Positions 27,473 through 37,007 of a stretch of 64,000 nucleotides of DNA are shown piece by piece. The stretch comes from Bacteroidales bacterium. GTDB taxonomy: Bacteria; Bacteroidota; Bacteroidia; Bacteroidales; UBA10428. The notes under the pieces were generated by a model. The model did not search any database. It was not told where the DNA came from and saw nothing but the letters and a program-made list of their open reading frames with translations. Position numbers and translations under genes: made by a program. Each line of letters begins with the position of its first letter. Position 1 is the first letter of the stretch. Location of the stretch: assembly GCA_016938235.1 (NCBI GenBank), contig JAFGVA010000116.1, positions 103,222 to 167,221 of the forward strand, in the 5' to 3' direction.

Positions 27473-28893
27473 ATCAGATAGGCTTTCCGCGTTGAGTCCA
27501 ACCTTAGAAAAATGAAGATCATGGCGGTGAAAGCCATCAGAGAACTTCCTCCATAACTCATAAAGGGCAGTGGTATTCCAATTACCGGAAAAAGTGCTAT
27601 TGCCATTCCAACATTTACAGCAAAATGAAAAAACAGAATAGATACAACGCCGTAACCATATATCCGGCTAAATTTCGATCGCTGTCGTTCTGCCAGATAT
27701 ATGAGGCGTATCAGTAAGCCGATATAAAGCACAATAAAACCGAAAGAACCAAGAAAGCCCCATTCTTCACCAACGGTACAAAAAATAAAGTCGGTACTTT
27801 GTTCCGGAACATACTTAAGTTTTGTTTGCGGGCCATTTAAAAATCCTCTTCCGAGAAAACCACCTGAGCCAATTGCAATTTTCGACTGATTAACATTGTA
27901 TTCATAACCCCAGGGATCAGATTTCAGGCCAAGCATAATCTGCACTCTTTCTTGCTGGTGCTTCTGAAGAATATTGTTGAATACAAAATCAACAGAGTAC
28001 ACAAAGCCTATAAACAGGTATAAAAACAAAATTACCGGAAAAACATGTTTAATTTTTGCCGTTATGGCTCTAATAAGGTAAAAAATGGTCGATAGTACTA
28101 ATGCCCCAAATAAGAGCAGGAAATTATTTTTTGGAATAAGTTCAAAATACTTCAATACAACACCAATCAGAACTAAAACAGTTAATACCAGTACGACAAT
28201 CAAAAAGTTCTTTAAGTTTTTGTTCAAAATAAAAAAAGCTATGGCTGCCGCCGATATGAGAATGATTAGAATAATAAATTTTGAAACCATAAGTGTTCCC
28301 AGGAATATCCCAGCCATAAAGAGGAGTAGTATTAAAATCCAGCCAGGCAATCCTTCTCGGTAAAGAACAATAAGTATTGCAGAGTAAACAAGTGTTGAGC
28401 CAAAATCTGGCTGAAGCATGATCAATACAGGGGCAAAGAAAATAATTCCCAGAGATTTTAAAATTGTCTGAGGGCTGTTTGTTTTTACGTTATACCCCGA
28501 GAGAAAACGTGCCAAGGCCAATATGGTGGCAAGTTTGGCGAATTCTGAAGGCTGTATGCCAATGGGGCCAAGCATAATCCACGATTTTGCTCCGTTGACT
28601 TCTTTTCCTATGACCATAACCGCTAACAACATCAATACAGAAAAAACATAAAGGGGGTATGCAATAAAAGAGTAAAATCTACTGTCGATAAGAAAAATAA
28701 TAATTGCAAGTATAACAGATGCAATGATAAAATAAATCTGCATGGCATACCTGTTCTCAAGAGAGAAAAACGATGGGTCTGTTTCTGAAAAGTTTACAGA
28801 ATATATATTTAACCAGCCAAAGACAATCAGCACGAGGTAAATAAATACCGATAACCAGTCTGTATTAGTCAGTATGTTAATACTTCTTCTCAT
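27469..28893 (-). CDS. rodA: Rod-shape determining peptidoglycan polymerase RodA
   Basis: RodA is the SEDS-family glycosyltransferase that polymerises lipid II with PBP2 during elongation. The 474-residue protein has about ten or more membrane helices. SEDS signatures are NGAKSWIMLGPIGIQPSEFA, the catalytic-Asp loop LQPDFGSTLVY, and the C-terminal GIPLPFMSYGGSSLMAF. The insertion around residues 200-290 with extra hydrophobic helices makes it longer than the E. coli protein (370). It overlaps mrdA by 17 bases and ends the purH-mre operon. Confidence 0.96.
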   Translation of the reverse strand: MRRSINILTNTDWLSVFIYLVLIVFGWLNIYSVNFSETDPSFFSLENRYAMQIYFIIASVILAIIIFLIDSRFYSFIAYPLYVFSVLMLLAVMVIGKEVNGAKSWIMLGPIGIQPSEFAKLATILALARFLSGYNVKTNSPQTILKSLGIIFFAPVLIMLQPDFGSTLVYSAILIVLYREGLPGWILILLLFMAGIFLGTLMVSKFIILIILISAAAIAFFILNKNLKNFLIVVLVLTVLVLIGVVLKYFELIPKNNFLLLFGALVLSTIFYLIRAITAKIKHVFPVILFLYLFIGFVYSVDFVFNNILQKHQQERVQIMLGLKSDPWGYEYNVNQSKIAIGSGGFLGRGFLNGPQTKLKYVPEQSTDFIFCTVGEEWGFLGSFGFIVLYIGLLIRLIYLAERQRSKFSRIYGYGVVSILFFHFAVNVGMAIALFPVIGIPLPFMSYGGSSLMAFTAMIFIFLRLDSTRKAYLI

Positions 28894-30721
28894 CCTCTTT
28901 TTTATTTGTAGGCTTACTGTTTAACATTCTGGTCTCTACCCATTTTCTGTTTGGAGCAATGGTGTCGGTTAAATATTTTTCAATTAGCAGGCTGGCAATC
29001 GGAGCGCCATAAGTTGCTCCCCATTCACCATATTCAACATATACCGATATGGCAATCCTGGGGTTTTCTTTGGGTGCAAAAGCCATGAAAACCGAATGGT
29101 CTGTTCCGTGAGGATTCTGGGCGGTACCGGTTTTTCCACAGATTACAATGTCTTTTAAATGAGCAATGTGGGCGGTTCCTCCTTCTCCATTCACGGCGCC
29201 ATCCATTCCGTCAATTATATAATTTATATAAGACGTATCAGGTTTCATCCAGTTTTTTTGCATAAACTCTCGCGACAGCGTATCAACTCCTTCAATGTCT
29301 TTTACAACATGAGGTGTAATGTAATATCCCCTGTTTGCTATTGTAGCGGCAAAATTGGCTATCTGAAGGGGTGTGGTTAGTATTTCTCCCTGTCCGATAG
29401 CATTTGAAATAATGGTATGTGCCTTCCAGTAGCCCTTCCCATAGTACCTGTCGTAATAACTCGATTTTGGTATAAAACCAGCTTTCTCTGAAGGCAAATC
29501 GATACCCAAGGGTTCTCCAAAACCAAAACTTAAAATCATATCGCGCCAGGCATTGTATGCATCTTCGGTAGTTTCGAAATTCTGATTGTCAATGGTTCTT
29601 TTATAGGTGTGTGCAAAATATGCATTGCATGAATTTGTAATTGCTTCTACCAATTCAAGAGGTTGTTTGTGAGAGTGGCATTTCATTGAAACTCCCCGGG
29701 CATAATATCCCAGTGTACATCCAAAAGATGAGGTTGGTCTAATTACACCTTCTTGTAGTGCCACCAATGCGTTTGCTGTTTTAAAAGTACTACCGGGAGG
29801 ATATAAAGCCATAGTTGCATTATTAAAAAGAGGCTCAAGAGAGTCCTTTTTAAGTGCTTCATAATTTTCCTGACGAACTCTTCCAACAAGGAGAGAGGGA
29901 TTATAAAAGGGAGCCGAAACAAGGGCAAGCACTTCTCCGGTAGAGGGTTCAATTGCAACCACACTTCCTTCAAAGTTTTTCATGAGTTTTTCAGCATATT
30001 GCTGCAGTTCAGCATCAATGGTTAGGGTAATGTTTTTTCCCATTTCTGCATCGCTGTCATAGCGGCCTTCACGGTAAGTTCCCTGTTCTTTGCCTCTTAC
30101 ATCAATAAGTTTGTACCGGCGGCCCTTTTCTCCTTTCAGAAAGTTCTCGTAAGTGCTTTCTACACCACTTACACCATAATAATCTCCCAGCTCATAATAA
30201 GAATCCTTTTTAATTATGCTGGAGTCAACTTCGCCAATATATCCCAAAAGGTGCGATGCAATTTCGTAATTATATTTTCTCAGTGTTCTTTCACTAAAAT
30301 AAAAGCCCGGAAATTTGTATTGTTTCTCTTTCAGTTTTCCGAAAGTTTCTGGCGAAAGCTGTTTGATAAAAGGATTTCGTCTTTCCCTTTCATATTTTTT
30401 TACCCTGTATATTGCATCTCTCAGAGTCTGGATATCGACATTAAGAATTTCGCAAAGTTCGGTTGAATCAAAAGCTTCGAGCTCGAAGGGTGATATTTTA
30501 AGGTCGTACGAAGGCTGGTTATGTACAATAAGTAAATTGTTTCTGTCGTAAATTAACCCACGGGCCGGATACACAATTTCCAACCTTCTACTGTTACTCT
30601 CGGCAGAAAGTTTGTACGTAGAATCAATGACCTGTAAATAAAGCAAACGGAAGGTGAAAATCAAACCGATAAGCAGGATGAAAATACCAACATAGATTTT
30701 GCGGTTTGCGAATTGATCCAT
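28877..30721 (-). CDS. mrdA: Penicillin-binding protein 2
   Basis: PBP2 is the elongation transpeptidase that partners RodA. The 614-residue protein has one N-terminal helix (IYVGIFILLIGLIFTFRLLYL), a pedestal domain, and the transpeptidase domain. Active-site motifs are PGSTFKTANAL (SxxK), TNSCNAYF (SxN) and CGKTGTAQNP (KTG). The C terminus is a short charged tail (NKKEDEKKY). It starts two bases after mreD ends and overlaps rodA by 17 bases. Confidence 0.97.
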   Translation of the reverse strand: MDQFANRKIYVGIFILLIGLIFTFRLLYLQVIDSTYKLSAESNSRRLEIVYPARGLIYDRNNLLIVHNQPSYDLKISPFELEAFDSTELCEILNVDIQTLRDAIYRVKKYERERRNPFIKQLSPETFGKLKEKQYKFPGFYFSERTLRKYNYEIASHLLGYIGEVDSSIIKKDSYYELGDYYGVSGVESTYENFLKGEKGRRYKLIDVRGKEQGTYREGRYDSDAEMGKNITLTIDAELQQYAEKLMKNFEGSVVAIEPSTGEVLALVSAPFYNPSLLVGRVRQENYEALKKDSLEPLFNNATMALYPPGSTFKTANALVALQEGVIRPTSSFGCTLGYYARGVSMKCHSHKQPLELVEAITNSCNAYFAHTYKRTIDNQNFETTEDAYNAWRDMILSFGFGEPLGIDLPSEKAGFIPKSSYYDRYYGKGYWKAHTIISNAIGQGEILTTPLQIANFAATIANRGYYITPHVVKDIEGVDTLSREFMQKNWMKPDTSYINYIIDGMDGAVNGEGGTAHIAHLKDIVICGKTGTAQNPHGTDHSVFMAFAPKENPRIAISVYVEYGEWGATYGAPIASLLIEKYLTDTIAPNRKWVETRMLNSKPTNKKEDEKKY

Positions 30722-30723
30722 TT

Positions 30724-31230
30724 TTACTTTTTAAAGACTATAAACTGGCTCAAAATTATTAAAGAAGCTGAAAAAATGGTACTAAAAACTATTCTTAATA
30801 AAATGTGGAAGATATCCTGTATGATAAAAAGTTCTGTCAGGAATAAAACTGTATGATGCGCAAATATAAGCACAAGGGCATATTGGGCAAACCACGACAA
30901 TCCATAATAATGTATTCTTGGAAAACTCCCTGATTCATAGCCATCTCTTGGAGCAAACATCGATAAAGCCATAGGTCTCAGATAGGCCATAAATACACTT
31001 GCGGCAGTATGCATTCCAAGGGTTTCAGAAAAGATGTCAACAGAGAAACCAAGCAGGAAGCTTAATATAAGCAGTAACCAACCCGGAGTTTCAAAGGGCA
31101 AAAGAAGAATAAAAATAATATATACATACGGGTTAAGATACCCTCCCAATTCAATATTATTGAAAATAAAAATTTGTGCAACTATTAGCACTAGAAAGCG
31201 AATAATATTTCTGGGCAATACTTTAATCAT
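30724..31230 (-). CDS. mreD: Rod shape-determining protein MreD
   Basis: A 168-residue integral membrane protein with five or six helices, the usual size of MreD. It links MreC and the MreB filament to the elongasome. Conserved features are VYIIFILLLPFETPGWLLLI and FLLGFSVDIFSETLGMHTAA, the latter with the typical Asp in helix 3. The ATG overlaps the mreC stop by eight bases. Confidence 0.9.
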   Translation of the reverse strand: MIKVLPRNIIRFLVLIVAQIFIFNNIELGGYLNPYVYIIFILLLPFETPGWLLLILSFLLGFSVDIFSETLGMHTAASVFMAYLRPMALSMFAPRDGYESGSFPRIHYYGLSWFAQYALVLIFAHHTVLFLTELFIIQDIFHILLRIVFSTIFSASLIILSQFIVFKK

Positions 31231-32044
31231 GCCTTAATGTGTCTTCAATAAATTTTTGTTCTTCTTTTAACAGATTTTCAATAACCCAAACATGAGTCAA
31301 CCTCTTGAAATCTGTGGTTAACTCAACTGAAATGTTATAATTAACCCCTTTGTCAATTTCGTAATCTGTTATTGTTCCAATTGGTATTCCCTGAGGGAAT
31401 GTTGTTGTAAAACCACTGGTTACAATAGTGTCGCCAATATTTATTCTGGCGTGCAAAGGAATATCCTTTAACACTACTTTTCTGTAATTATTACCCGGCC
31501 ATTCTATATAACCGAAAAAGTTGCTCGTTTCTATACGTGCATTGGGATTAAATTCGCGGTTAAGAACCGGAACAATAGTTGAAAAATGTTCGGTGACATT
31601 CTTAACAACTCCAACCAGACCATCAGGGCAAACAACGCCCATATCTGGTTCAATTCCGTCAATACTACCCCTGTTAAGGGTAATAAAATTGTATTGTTTA
31701 TTTACAGAGTTGTTTATTACCTCAGCAGGGATGAGTCGAAAGTATCCATCCCAAATAGAATCATTAAAACTGTAATCTCTTTTATCGTATTTCAGGTAAT
31801 CAAGCTGACTGTAAAGTTTGGCGTTTTCTTCAACCAGGACTTTGTTTTTTTCAACCAGCGAGATATACTTTGAAAAATTATTGTACTTGTCTGAAAAAGA
31901 TCCAACGAGGTTATGCCTTACTTTAAAAATCCGGGCATTGTGAAACGAATTATAGCTCAACAGTAAACTAAAGGCAATAATCTCCAGAATTAAAAACAAT
32001 ATGGTGAAGTAATGTTTTAATAAAAAACTTAAGAGTGTCCTCAT
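31223..32044 (-). CDS. mreC: Rod shape-determining protein MreC
   Basis: A 273-residue bitopic protein. One helix near the N terminus (YFTILFLILEIIAFSLLLSY) is followed by a periplasmic coiled coil (about 55-85, LVEKNKVLVEENAKLYSQLD) and the two-barrel MreC domain (ITLNRGSIDGIEPDMGVVCP, IVTSGFTTTFPQGIPIGTI). MreC activates PBP2. It is encoded 16 bases after mreB. Confidence 0.95.
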   Translation of the reverse strand: MRTLLSFLLKHYFTILFLILEIIAFSLLLSYNSFHNARIFKVRHNLVGSFSDKYNNFSKYISLVEKNKVLVEENAKLYSQLDYLKYDKRDYSFNDSIWDGYFRLIPAEVINNSVNKQYNFITLNRGSIDGIEPDMGVVCPDGLVGVVKNVTEHFSTIVPVLNREFNPNARIETSNFFGYIEWPGNNYRKVVLKDIPLHARINIGDTIVTSGFTTTFPQGIPIGTITDYEIDKGVNYNISVELTTDFKRLTHVWVIENLLKEEQKFIEDTLRHD

Positions 32045-32060
32045 TTACTGCCTTTGCTGT

Positions 32061-33083
32061 TTATCGAATCAAGAAAGAGAAGTTATTTACATTTTTTAAA
32101 GCTATACCCGTTCCCCTGGCAACAGCATGTAAGGGATCTTCAGCTACGAGGAACGGGATATTTATTTTATCTGTAAGTCGTTTGTCAAGTCCCCTGAGAA
32201 GCGCGCCACCACCTGCAAGATAAATTCCCTTACTTACAATATCGGCATACAGCTCAGGTGGTGTTTGTTCCAGAACTGCAATGATAGCTGATTCTACCTT
32301 TGAAAGTGATTTATCTAAACAGTGTGAAATTTCCTGGTATGATACAGGCACCTCTATTGGCATGGCTGTCATTAAGTTGGGTCCCCTTACATTGTAATCT
32401 CCTGGGGGTTCATCGAGATCCGGAAGCGCAGAACCAACATTGATTTTAATTTCTTCTGCGGTTCTTTCACCAATCTTAATATTATGCTGGTGTCTCATAT
32501 AAGCCTGAATATCAGCTGTAAATCCGTCGCCGGCAATTCTTATTGACTGATTGCAAACGATACCACCTAAGGCAATAACAGCAATTTCGGTGGTACCACC
32601 TCCTATATCCACCACCATGCTACCTTCGGGTGCTTCAACATCGATACCTATACCCAGTGCTGCTGCCATAGGTTCATAAATCATGTAAACATCACGACCG
32701 CCGGCGTGCTCAGAAGAGTCACGTACTGCACGTATTTCAACTTCTGTACTTCCTGACGGAATACAAACTACCATTCGTAAGGTTGGGGTGAAGAATTTTT
32801 GCCGTGGATTGATCATCTTAATCATACCACGAATCATTTGTTCTGCCGCGTTAAAGTCGGCTATCACACCATCCCGCAGGGGACGAATAGTTTTTATATT
32901 TTCGTGTGTTTTCCCATGCATTTGCCTCGCTTTATGCCCAATAGCAATAAGCTTGCCGGTTGAACCTTCCAGCGCAACAATCGATGGCTCGTCAACAACA
33001 ATTTTGTCGGAATGTATAATTATAGTGTTGGCTGTACCTAAGTCAATTGCCAGTTCCTGAGTTAAAAATGAAAATAAGCCCAT
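32061..33083 (-). CDS. mreB: Rod shape-determining actin homologue MreB
   Basis: MreB forms membrane-bound filaments that guide lateral wall growth. The 340-residue product begins MGLFSFLTQELAIDLGTANT with the phosphate-1 loop. It contains VVDIGGGTTEIAVIALGG (phosphate 2) and GIYLAGGGALLRGLDKRL (adenosine). A longer frame to 33122 would overlap purH; the ATG at 33083 matches the family's N-terminal amphipathic segment. It lies 16 bases after the purH stop and is probably co-transcribed with it. Confidence 0.97.
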   Translation of the reverse strand: MGLFSFLTQELAIDLGTANTIIIHSDKIVVDEPSIVALEGSTGKLIAIGHKARQMHGKTHENIKTIRPLRDGVIADFNAAEQMIRGMIKMINPRQKFFTPTLRMVVCIPSGSTEVEIRAVRDSSEHAGGRDVYMIYEPMAAALGIGIDVEAPEGSMVVDIGGGTTEIAVIALGGIVCNQSIRIAGDGFTADIQAYMRHQHNIKIGERTAEEIKINVGSALPDLDEPPGDYNVRGPNLMTAMPIEVPVSYQEISHCLDKSLSKVESAIIAVLEQTPPELYADIVSKGIYLAGGGALLRGLDKRLTDKINIPFLVAEDPLHAVARGTGIALKNVNNFSFLIR

Positions 33084-33099
33084 AGTCTTATAAAAGTTA

Positions 33100-34623
33100 T
33101 TAATGTTTAAAATGTCTGACACCGGTTAATACCATTGCCATATTATTTGCGTCGCAAAATTCAATAGAATCTTTATCGCGAATTGATCCGCCGGGTTGAA
33201 CAACAGCAGTTATTCCGGCAGCATTTGCTATTTCAACACAATCGGGGAAGGGGAAAAAAGCATCTGATGCCATAACTGAACCCCGGAGATCAAAACCAAA
33301 GTTCTTTGCTTTTTCAATTGCTTGTTTTAGTGCATCAACTCTTGATGTTTGTCCGACTCCGCTAGCCAATAACTGGTTGCCTTTTGCCAGAACAATTGTG
33401 TTCGATTTGGTGTGTTTTACCAGTTTGTTGGCAAATTCCAGGTCGGTATATTCTGAATTGGTTGGCACTCGTTTGGTTGCAGGAGTCATCATATCTTTTC
33501 CTTCCATCGATAAATCCCTGTCTTGCAATAAAACACCATTTAATAATGTTCTGAATTGTACCCGGGGAAGATTGCAATCTTTTCGTATTAAAATAATTCT
33601 GTTCTTTTTACTTTTCAGAATTTCAATAGATTTTTTATCATACGATGGAGCAATTACTACCTCGCAGAATAATTTATCTATTTCTGTGGCAGTATCAACA
33701 TCAATCTCGCGGTTTGTAATCAATATTCCTCCAAATGCTGAAACAGGATCACCGGCAAGGGCATCGGTGTATGCATCAACCAGTTTTGTACGTGTGGCCA
33801 GGCCGCAGGCATTATTATGTTTTAAGATAGCAAAGCTTGTATCATCAAATTCATCAATAAGGTAAACAGCTGCTTCAATGTCAAGCAGGTTGTTGTATGA
33901 TATTTCTTTGCCGTGTACCTGTTCAAATAGTTCACCGAAGTTTCCGTAGAAAACACCTTTCTGATGCGGGTTTTCACCGTATCGTAGTGTTTTGGACTCT
34001 CCAATGCTCTGTTTGAAAACAGGTTTATCGAAATCTTTATTGAAGTAATTAAAAATGGCAGTATCGTAGTGCGATGAAACCTGGAATGCTTCCATTGCAA
34101 GTTCTTTGCGTTGTTCAAGCGTTGTTTTTGCTCCCTTGTTTAATATCTCCAGAATTGTGGCATACTGACTTTGAGAAGGAACAATTACAACATCTTTAAA
34201 ATTTTTGGCTGCGGCACGTATCAATGATATTCCTCCAATATCAATCTTTTCAATAATTTCCTGGTCTGAAGCTCCTGATGCAACTGTTTGTTCGAAAGGA
34301 TACAGATCAACAATTACTAAATCGATTTCAGGAATTTCATATTGTGCCAGCTGCTCGTTGTCAGTAAGTACATCACGGCGACTTAAAATTCCGCCAAATA
34401 CTTTTGGATGCAGTGTTTTTACCCGTCCACCCAAAATTGAAGGATAGGAGGTAAGGTCTTCAACAGCATCTGCCTTAATTCCGAGTTTTTCAATAAATTC
34501 TTTTGTTCCCCCGGTCGAAATAATTTTAACTTTTTGTTCGTTTAGTTTTTTACAAATCTCATCAAGCTTATCTTTGTGATAAACCGAAATAAGAGCTGTT
34601 TTAATCACTTTTTCCTGACTCAT
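33100..34623 (-). CDS. purH: Bifunctional AICAR transformylase / IMP cyclohydrolase
   Basis: PurH carries out the last two steps of IMP synthesis. The 507-residue protein has an N-terminal cyclohydrolase domain (ALISVYHKDKLDEICKKL, STGGTKEFIEKLGI, GRVKTLHPKVFGGILSRR). The transformylase domain follows (LRYGENPHQKGVFYG, ILKHNNACGLATRT with the Lys-His pair, SDAFFPFPDCVEIANAAGI). It begins the run purH-mreB-mreC-mreD-mrdA-rodA, an order I recall from other Bacteroidota. The link couples nucleotide synthesis genes to cell-wall genes transcriptionally, not enzymatically. Confidence 0.97.
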   Translation of the reverse strand: MSQEKVIKTALISVYHKDKLDEICKKLNEQKVKIISTGGTKEFIEKLGIKADAVEDLTSYPSILGGRVKTLHPKVFGGILSRRDVLTDNEQLAQYEIPEIDLVIVDLYPFEQTVASGASDQEIIEKIDIGGISLIRAAAKNFKDVVIVPSQSQYATILEILNKGAKTTLEQRKELAMEAFQVSSHYDTAIFNYFNKDFDKPVFKQSIGESKTLRYGENPHQKGVFYGNFGELFEQVHGKEISYNNLLDIEAAVYLIDEFDDTSFAILKHNNACGLATRTKLVDAYTDALAGDPVSAFGGILITNREIDVDTATEIDKLFCEVVIAPSYDKKSIEILKSKKNRIILIRKDCNLPRVQFRTLLNGVLLQDRDLSMEGKDMMTPATKRVPTNSEYTDLEFANKLVKHTKSNTIVLAKGNQLLASGVGQTSRVDALKQAIEKAKNFGFDLRGSVMASDAFFPFPDCVEIANAAGITAVVQPGGSIRDKDSIEFCDANNMAMVLTGVRHFKH

Positions 34624-34741
34624 TGACTTATATATAGTTTTAATTTTATGTATTCCGGCAGAAGTCGAAATTTATAGTTTTTTTTTCTTCTGAAAGAGTT
34701 TTAAACCTGATTAGTTTACAACTTTTATTAACACTTAAAAA

Positions 34742-36106
34742 TTAGTGAAAAAAACCGTAAACCACACGGCCAATAAACAAATAAATAATTATTCCAATTA
34801 TATCATTCATGGTTGTAATAAAGGGTCCGGTGGCAACAGCAGGATCTATTTTGAATCTGTTGAGCATCATGGGAATAAAAGCGCCGAATACCGAAGCAAA
34901 CATCATAACAGTAAACAGGGCCAGACTCACCATAATGGTTAGTTCTATGGTGTCGCTCAGAAAAAAATTATAGATAAAAATTAATAAGCTGAAAATCGAA
35001 GAAATTATCACAGCAACACTAAATTCTTTTAAGAGTTTTCGCCAGGTCGAATCCAGATTAATGGATTTATTTGCAAGCCCCTGCACCACTATCGATGATG
35101 ATTGCACCCCGACATTACCACCCATTGCCGCTATAAGGGGTATAAACATGGCCATTTTTGGGTTGATTTGTATTTGTTCTTCAAATTGGCTAATTACCTG
35201 TGCACCTAAAATACCACCAGTAAGTCCGATTAACAACCAGGGGAACCGTGCTCTTGTTAGCAGTAATACATTGTCAGAGGATTCAACATCTTCGGTAATA
35301 CCGGAAATCATCTGGTAATCTTTCTCAGCTTCTTCTTTAATTACATCAACAACATCATCAATGGTTATTCGTCCTAAAAGGCGACCTATTTTATCAATAA
35401 CCGGAAGAGCAACAAGGTCGTATTTTTCCATAACATTCGCTACTTCTTCGCGGTCTTTGCCTGTATCAACAGAAATTATATCAGAGTTATAAATGTTTTT
35501 TATTTTTGAATTAGCCCTGGCAAGCAACATTTTTTTTAAAGATACAGTTCCCTTCAAAATATTATCGTCGTCAACAACGTACACGTAATAAATCTCATCT
35601 ACCTCGGCAGCTTGCTTTCTCATTTCACGCGTGCAAGTCACCATATCCCAGTTAATGTTAACCTTAATAAGTTCTTTGGCCATTAAACCGCCGGCAGAGT
35701 TTTCATCGTAGGCTAACAGATCAACAATATCCCCGGCCTGTTCGGCATCATCGATATGTTGAAGGATTTCGGTCTGCTTTTCTTCCGACAGGGTGCTGAT
35801 AACATCAGCAGCATCATCAGAATCCATATTGTCGATAAACTGGCGGGCTATAACATCACTTGGCAGGGCATCTAAAAACCTGTCCCTTACATCATCTTCG
35901 AGCTCGATAAGTACATCGGCAGCTTTTTCGCCATCAATAAGCAGGTAAAGGTACTTTGCTTCTTCAAGATTTAACTCATCAAAAATTTCAGCAATATCGG
36001 CAGCATGCAGATCTTTTATAAGTTTGCCCGATTCCTTGCTGTTATCTGCTGAAATAGCATTTCTTAACTCCTCAATAAATTCCCTGGTTAATTCAAAAGT
36101 AGCCAT
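34742..36106 (-). CDS. mgtE: Magnesium transporter MgtE
   Basis: MgtE is a dimeric Mg2+ channel gated by cytoplasmic Mg2+. The 454-residue protein has the order N domain (helical, acidic; residues 1-130, with DRFLDALPSDVIARQFIDNM), two CBS domains (about 135-260, MEKYDLVALPVIDKIGRLLG), and five membrane helices (from about 290, LIAAMGGNVGVQSSSIVVQG and VATGPFITTMNDIIGIIIYL). The pore Asp is in TTMNDIIG. It follows rsmA by two bases. Confidence 0.96.
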   Translation of the reverse strand: MATFELTREFIEELRNAISADNSKESGKLIKDLHAADIAEIFDELNLEEAKYLYLLIDGEKAADVLIELEDDVRDRFLDALPSDVIARQFIDNMDSDDAADVISTLSEEKQTEILQHIDDAEQAGDIVDLLAYDENSAGGLMAKELIKVNINWDMVTCTREMRKQAAEVDEIYYVYVVDDDNILKGTVSLKKMLLARANSKIKNIYNSDIISVDTGKDREEVANVMEKYDLVALPVIDKIGRLLGRITIDDVVDVIKEEAEKDYQMISGITEDVESSDNVLLLTRARFPWLLIGLTGGILGAQVISQFEEQIQINPKMAMFIPLIAAMGGNVGVQSSSIVVQGLANKSINLDSTWRKLLKEFSVAVIISSIFSLLIFIYNFFLSDTIELTIMVSLALFTVMMFASVFGAFIPMMLNRFKIDPAVATGPFITTMNDIIGIIIYLFIGRVVYGFFH

Positions 36107-36108
36107 AA

Positions 36109-36885
36109 TTACATGGTTTTTTGATTGCTGGTTTCAATTGCTGCTGTCAATTCAATAAACTCGTCAACACTGAGTTGTTCGGGGCGTTTTGCAAGCATCT
36201 CGCTTTGGCCGTCCAAATTTAAGCAAATATTTTTCAATGAATTACGTAAAGTTTTTCTTCTTTGGTTAAATGATTGTTTCACCACTCTGAAAAATAATTT
36301 TTCATCGCAATTTAAATTTTCCCTGTTGTTTCGTTTTAGTCTTATAACGGCAGATTTAACTTTTGGTGCCGGACTAAAACAGTGTTCATGCACAGTAAAC
36401 AGGTATTCAATATCGAAATAAGTTTGCAGAAGTACACTCAGAATACCATAGGTTTTGTTACCCGGAGGACTTGCTATTCGCTGTGCTACTTCTTTTTGTA
36501 TCATGCATACAAGCTCATTCACAGCGTTTTTATTTTCCAAAGCTTTGAAAAATATCTGGCTGGAAATATAATAAGGAAAGTTTCCGATAATTGCCAGGGG
36601 AGCATCAAATTGTGAAAAATCAATTTTTAATACATCCCCTTCAACCAGAAAATTCTTTTCGGGGAATTCGTTTTTTAAAAAATCTATAGATTCCTGATCA
36701 ATTTCAATAGCAAAAAAAGGCTTGGTTGATTGCAGAAGCATTTTTGTTAAAACTCCTGTTCCGGGTCCAATTTCAACTATGGTTTTGCAGTTATCCTGTT
36801 TTAAAGAATCAACTATCTTTTTTGCAATATTCCGGTCAGTCAGAAAGTGTTGTCCTAATGATTTTTTTGCTTTAACTTTTTGCAT
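36109..36885 (-). CDS. rsmA: 16S rRNA (adenine1518-N6/adenine1519-N6)-dimethyltransferase
   Basis: RsmA (KsgA) dimethylates two adjacent adenines of 16S rRNA late in 30S assembly. The product (258 residues) has KKSLGQHFLTDRNIAKKIVD, the SAM motif IVEIGPGTGVLTKML, the acidic AIEIDQESI and the catalytic IIGNFPYYISSQI (NFPY where many have NLPY). I chose the ATG at 36885 (MQKVKAKKSLG); a TTG nine codons upstream is unlikely. It is the first gene of an rsmA-mgtE pair and is divergent from the MalY/PatB gene 122 bases away. Confidence 0.96.
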   Translation of the reverse strand: MQKVKAKKSLGQHFLTDRNIAKKIVDSLKQDNCKTIVEIGPGTGVLTKMLLQSTKPFFAIEIDQESIDFLKNEFPEKNFLVEGDVLKIDFSQFDAPLAIIGNFPYYISSQIFFKALENKNAVNELVCMIQKEVAQRIASPPGNKTYGILSVLLQTYFDIEYLFTVHEHCFSPAPKVKSAVIRLKRNNRENLNCDEKLFFRVVKQSFNQRRKTLRNSLKNICLNLDGQSEMLAKRPEQLSVDEFIELTAAIETSNQKTM

Positions 36886-36979
36886 AGTTGCATTCTTTAA
36901 TAAGCCTTGCAAAGGTAGGTTTTTAGCGATGTATTCAAAAGCTGGTAAACAAAAAATGATCAGACCTTACAGATTTGTG

Positions 36980-36987
36980 TATTTTTG
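36980..36987 (+). promoter_or_regulatory. Putative -7 element of the MalY/PatB-type gene
   Basis: TATTTTTG at 36980-36987 is a perfect TAnnTTTG match; the ATG at 37008 is 20 bases downstream. It overlaps the extended reading frame, which supports the shorter start. Confidence 0.45.
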
Positions 36988-37007
36988 CTTCAAAATCAAT
37001 ACGTATT

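Noticed and set aside
33377..33865. 162-codon plus-strand frame within purH
   Set aside because: It mirrors the purH coding sequence; the composition is that of an antisense shadow.
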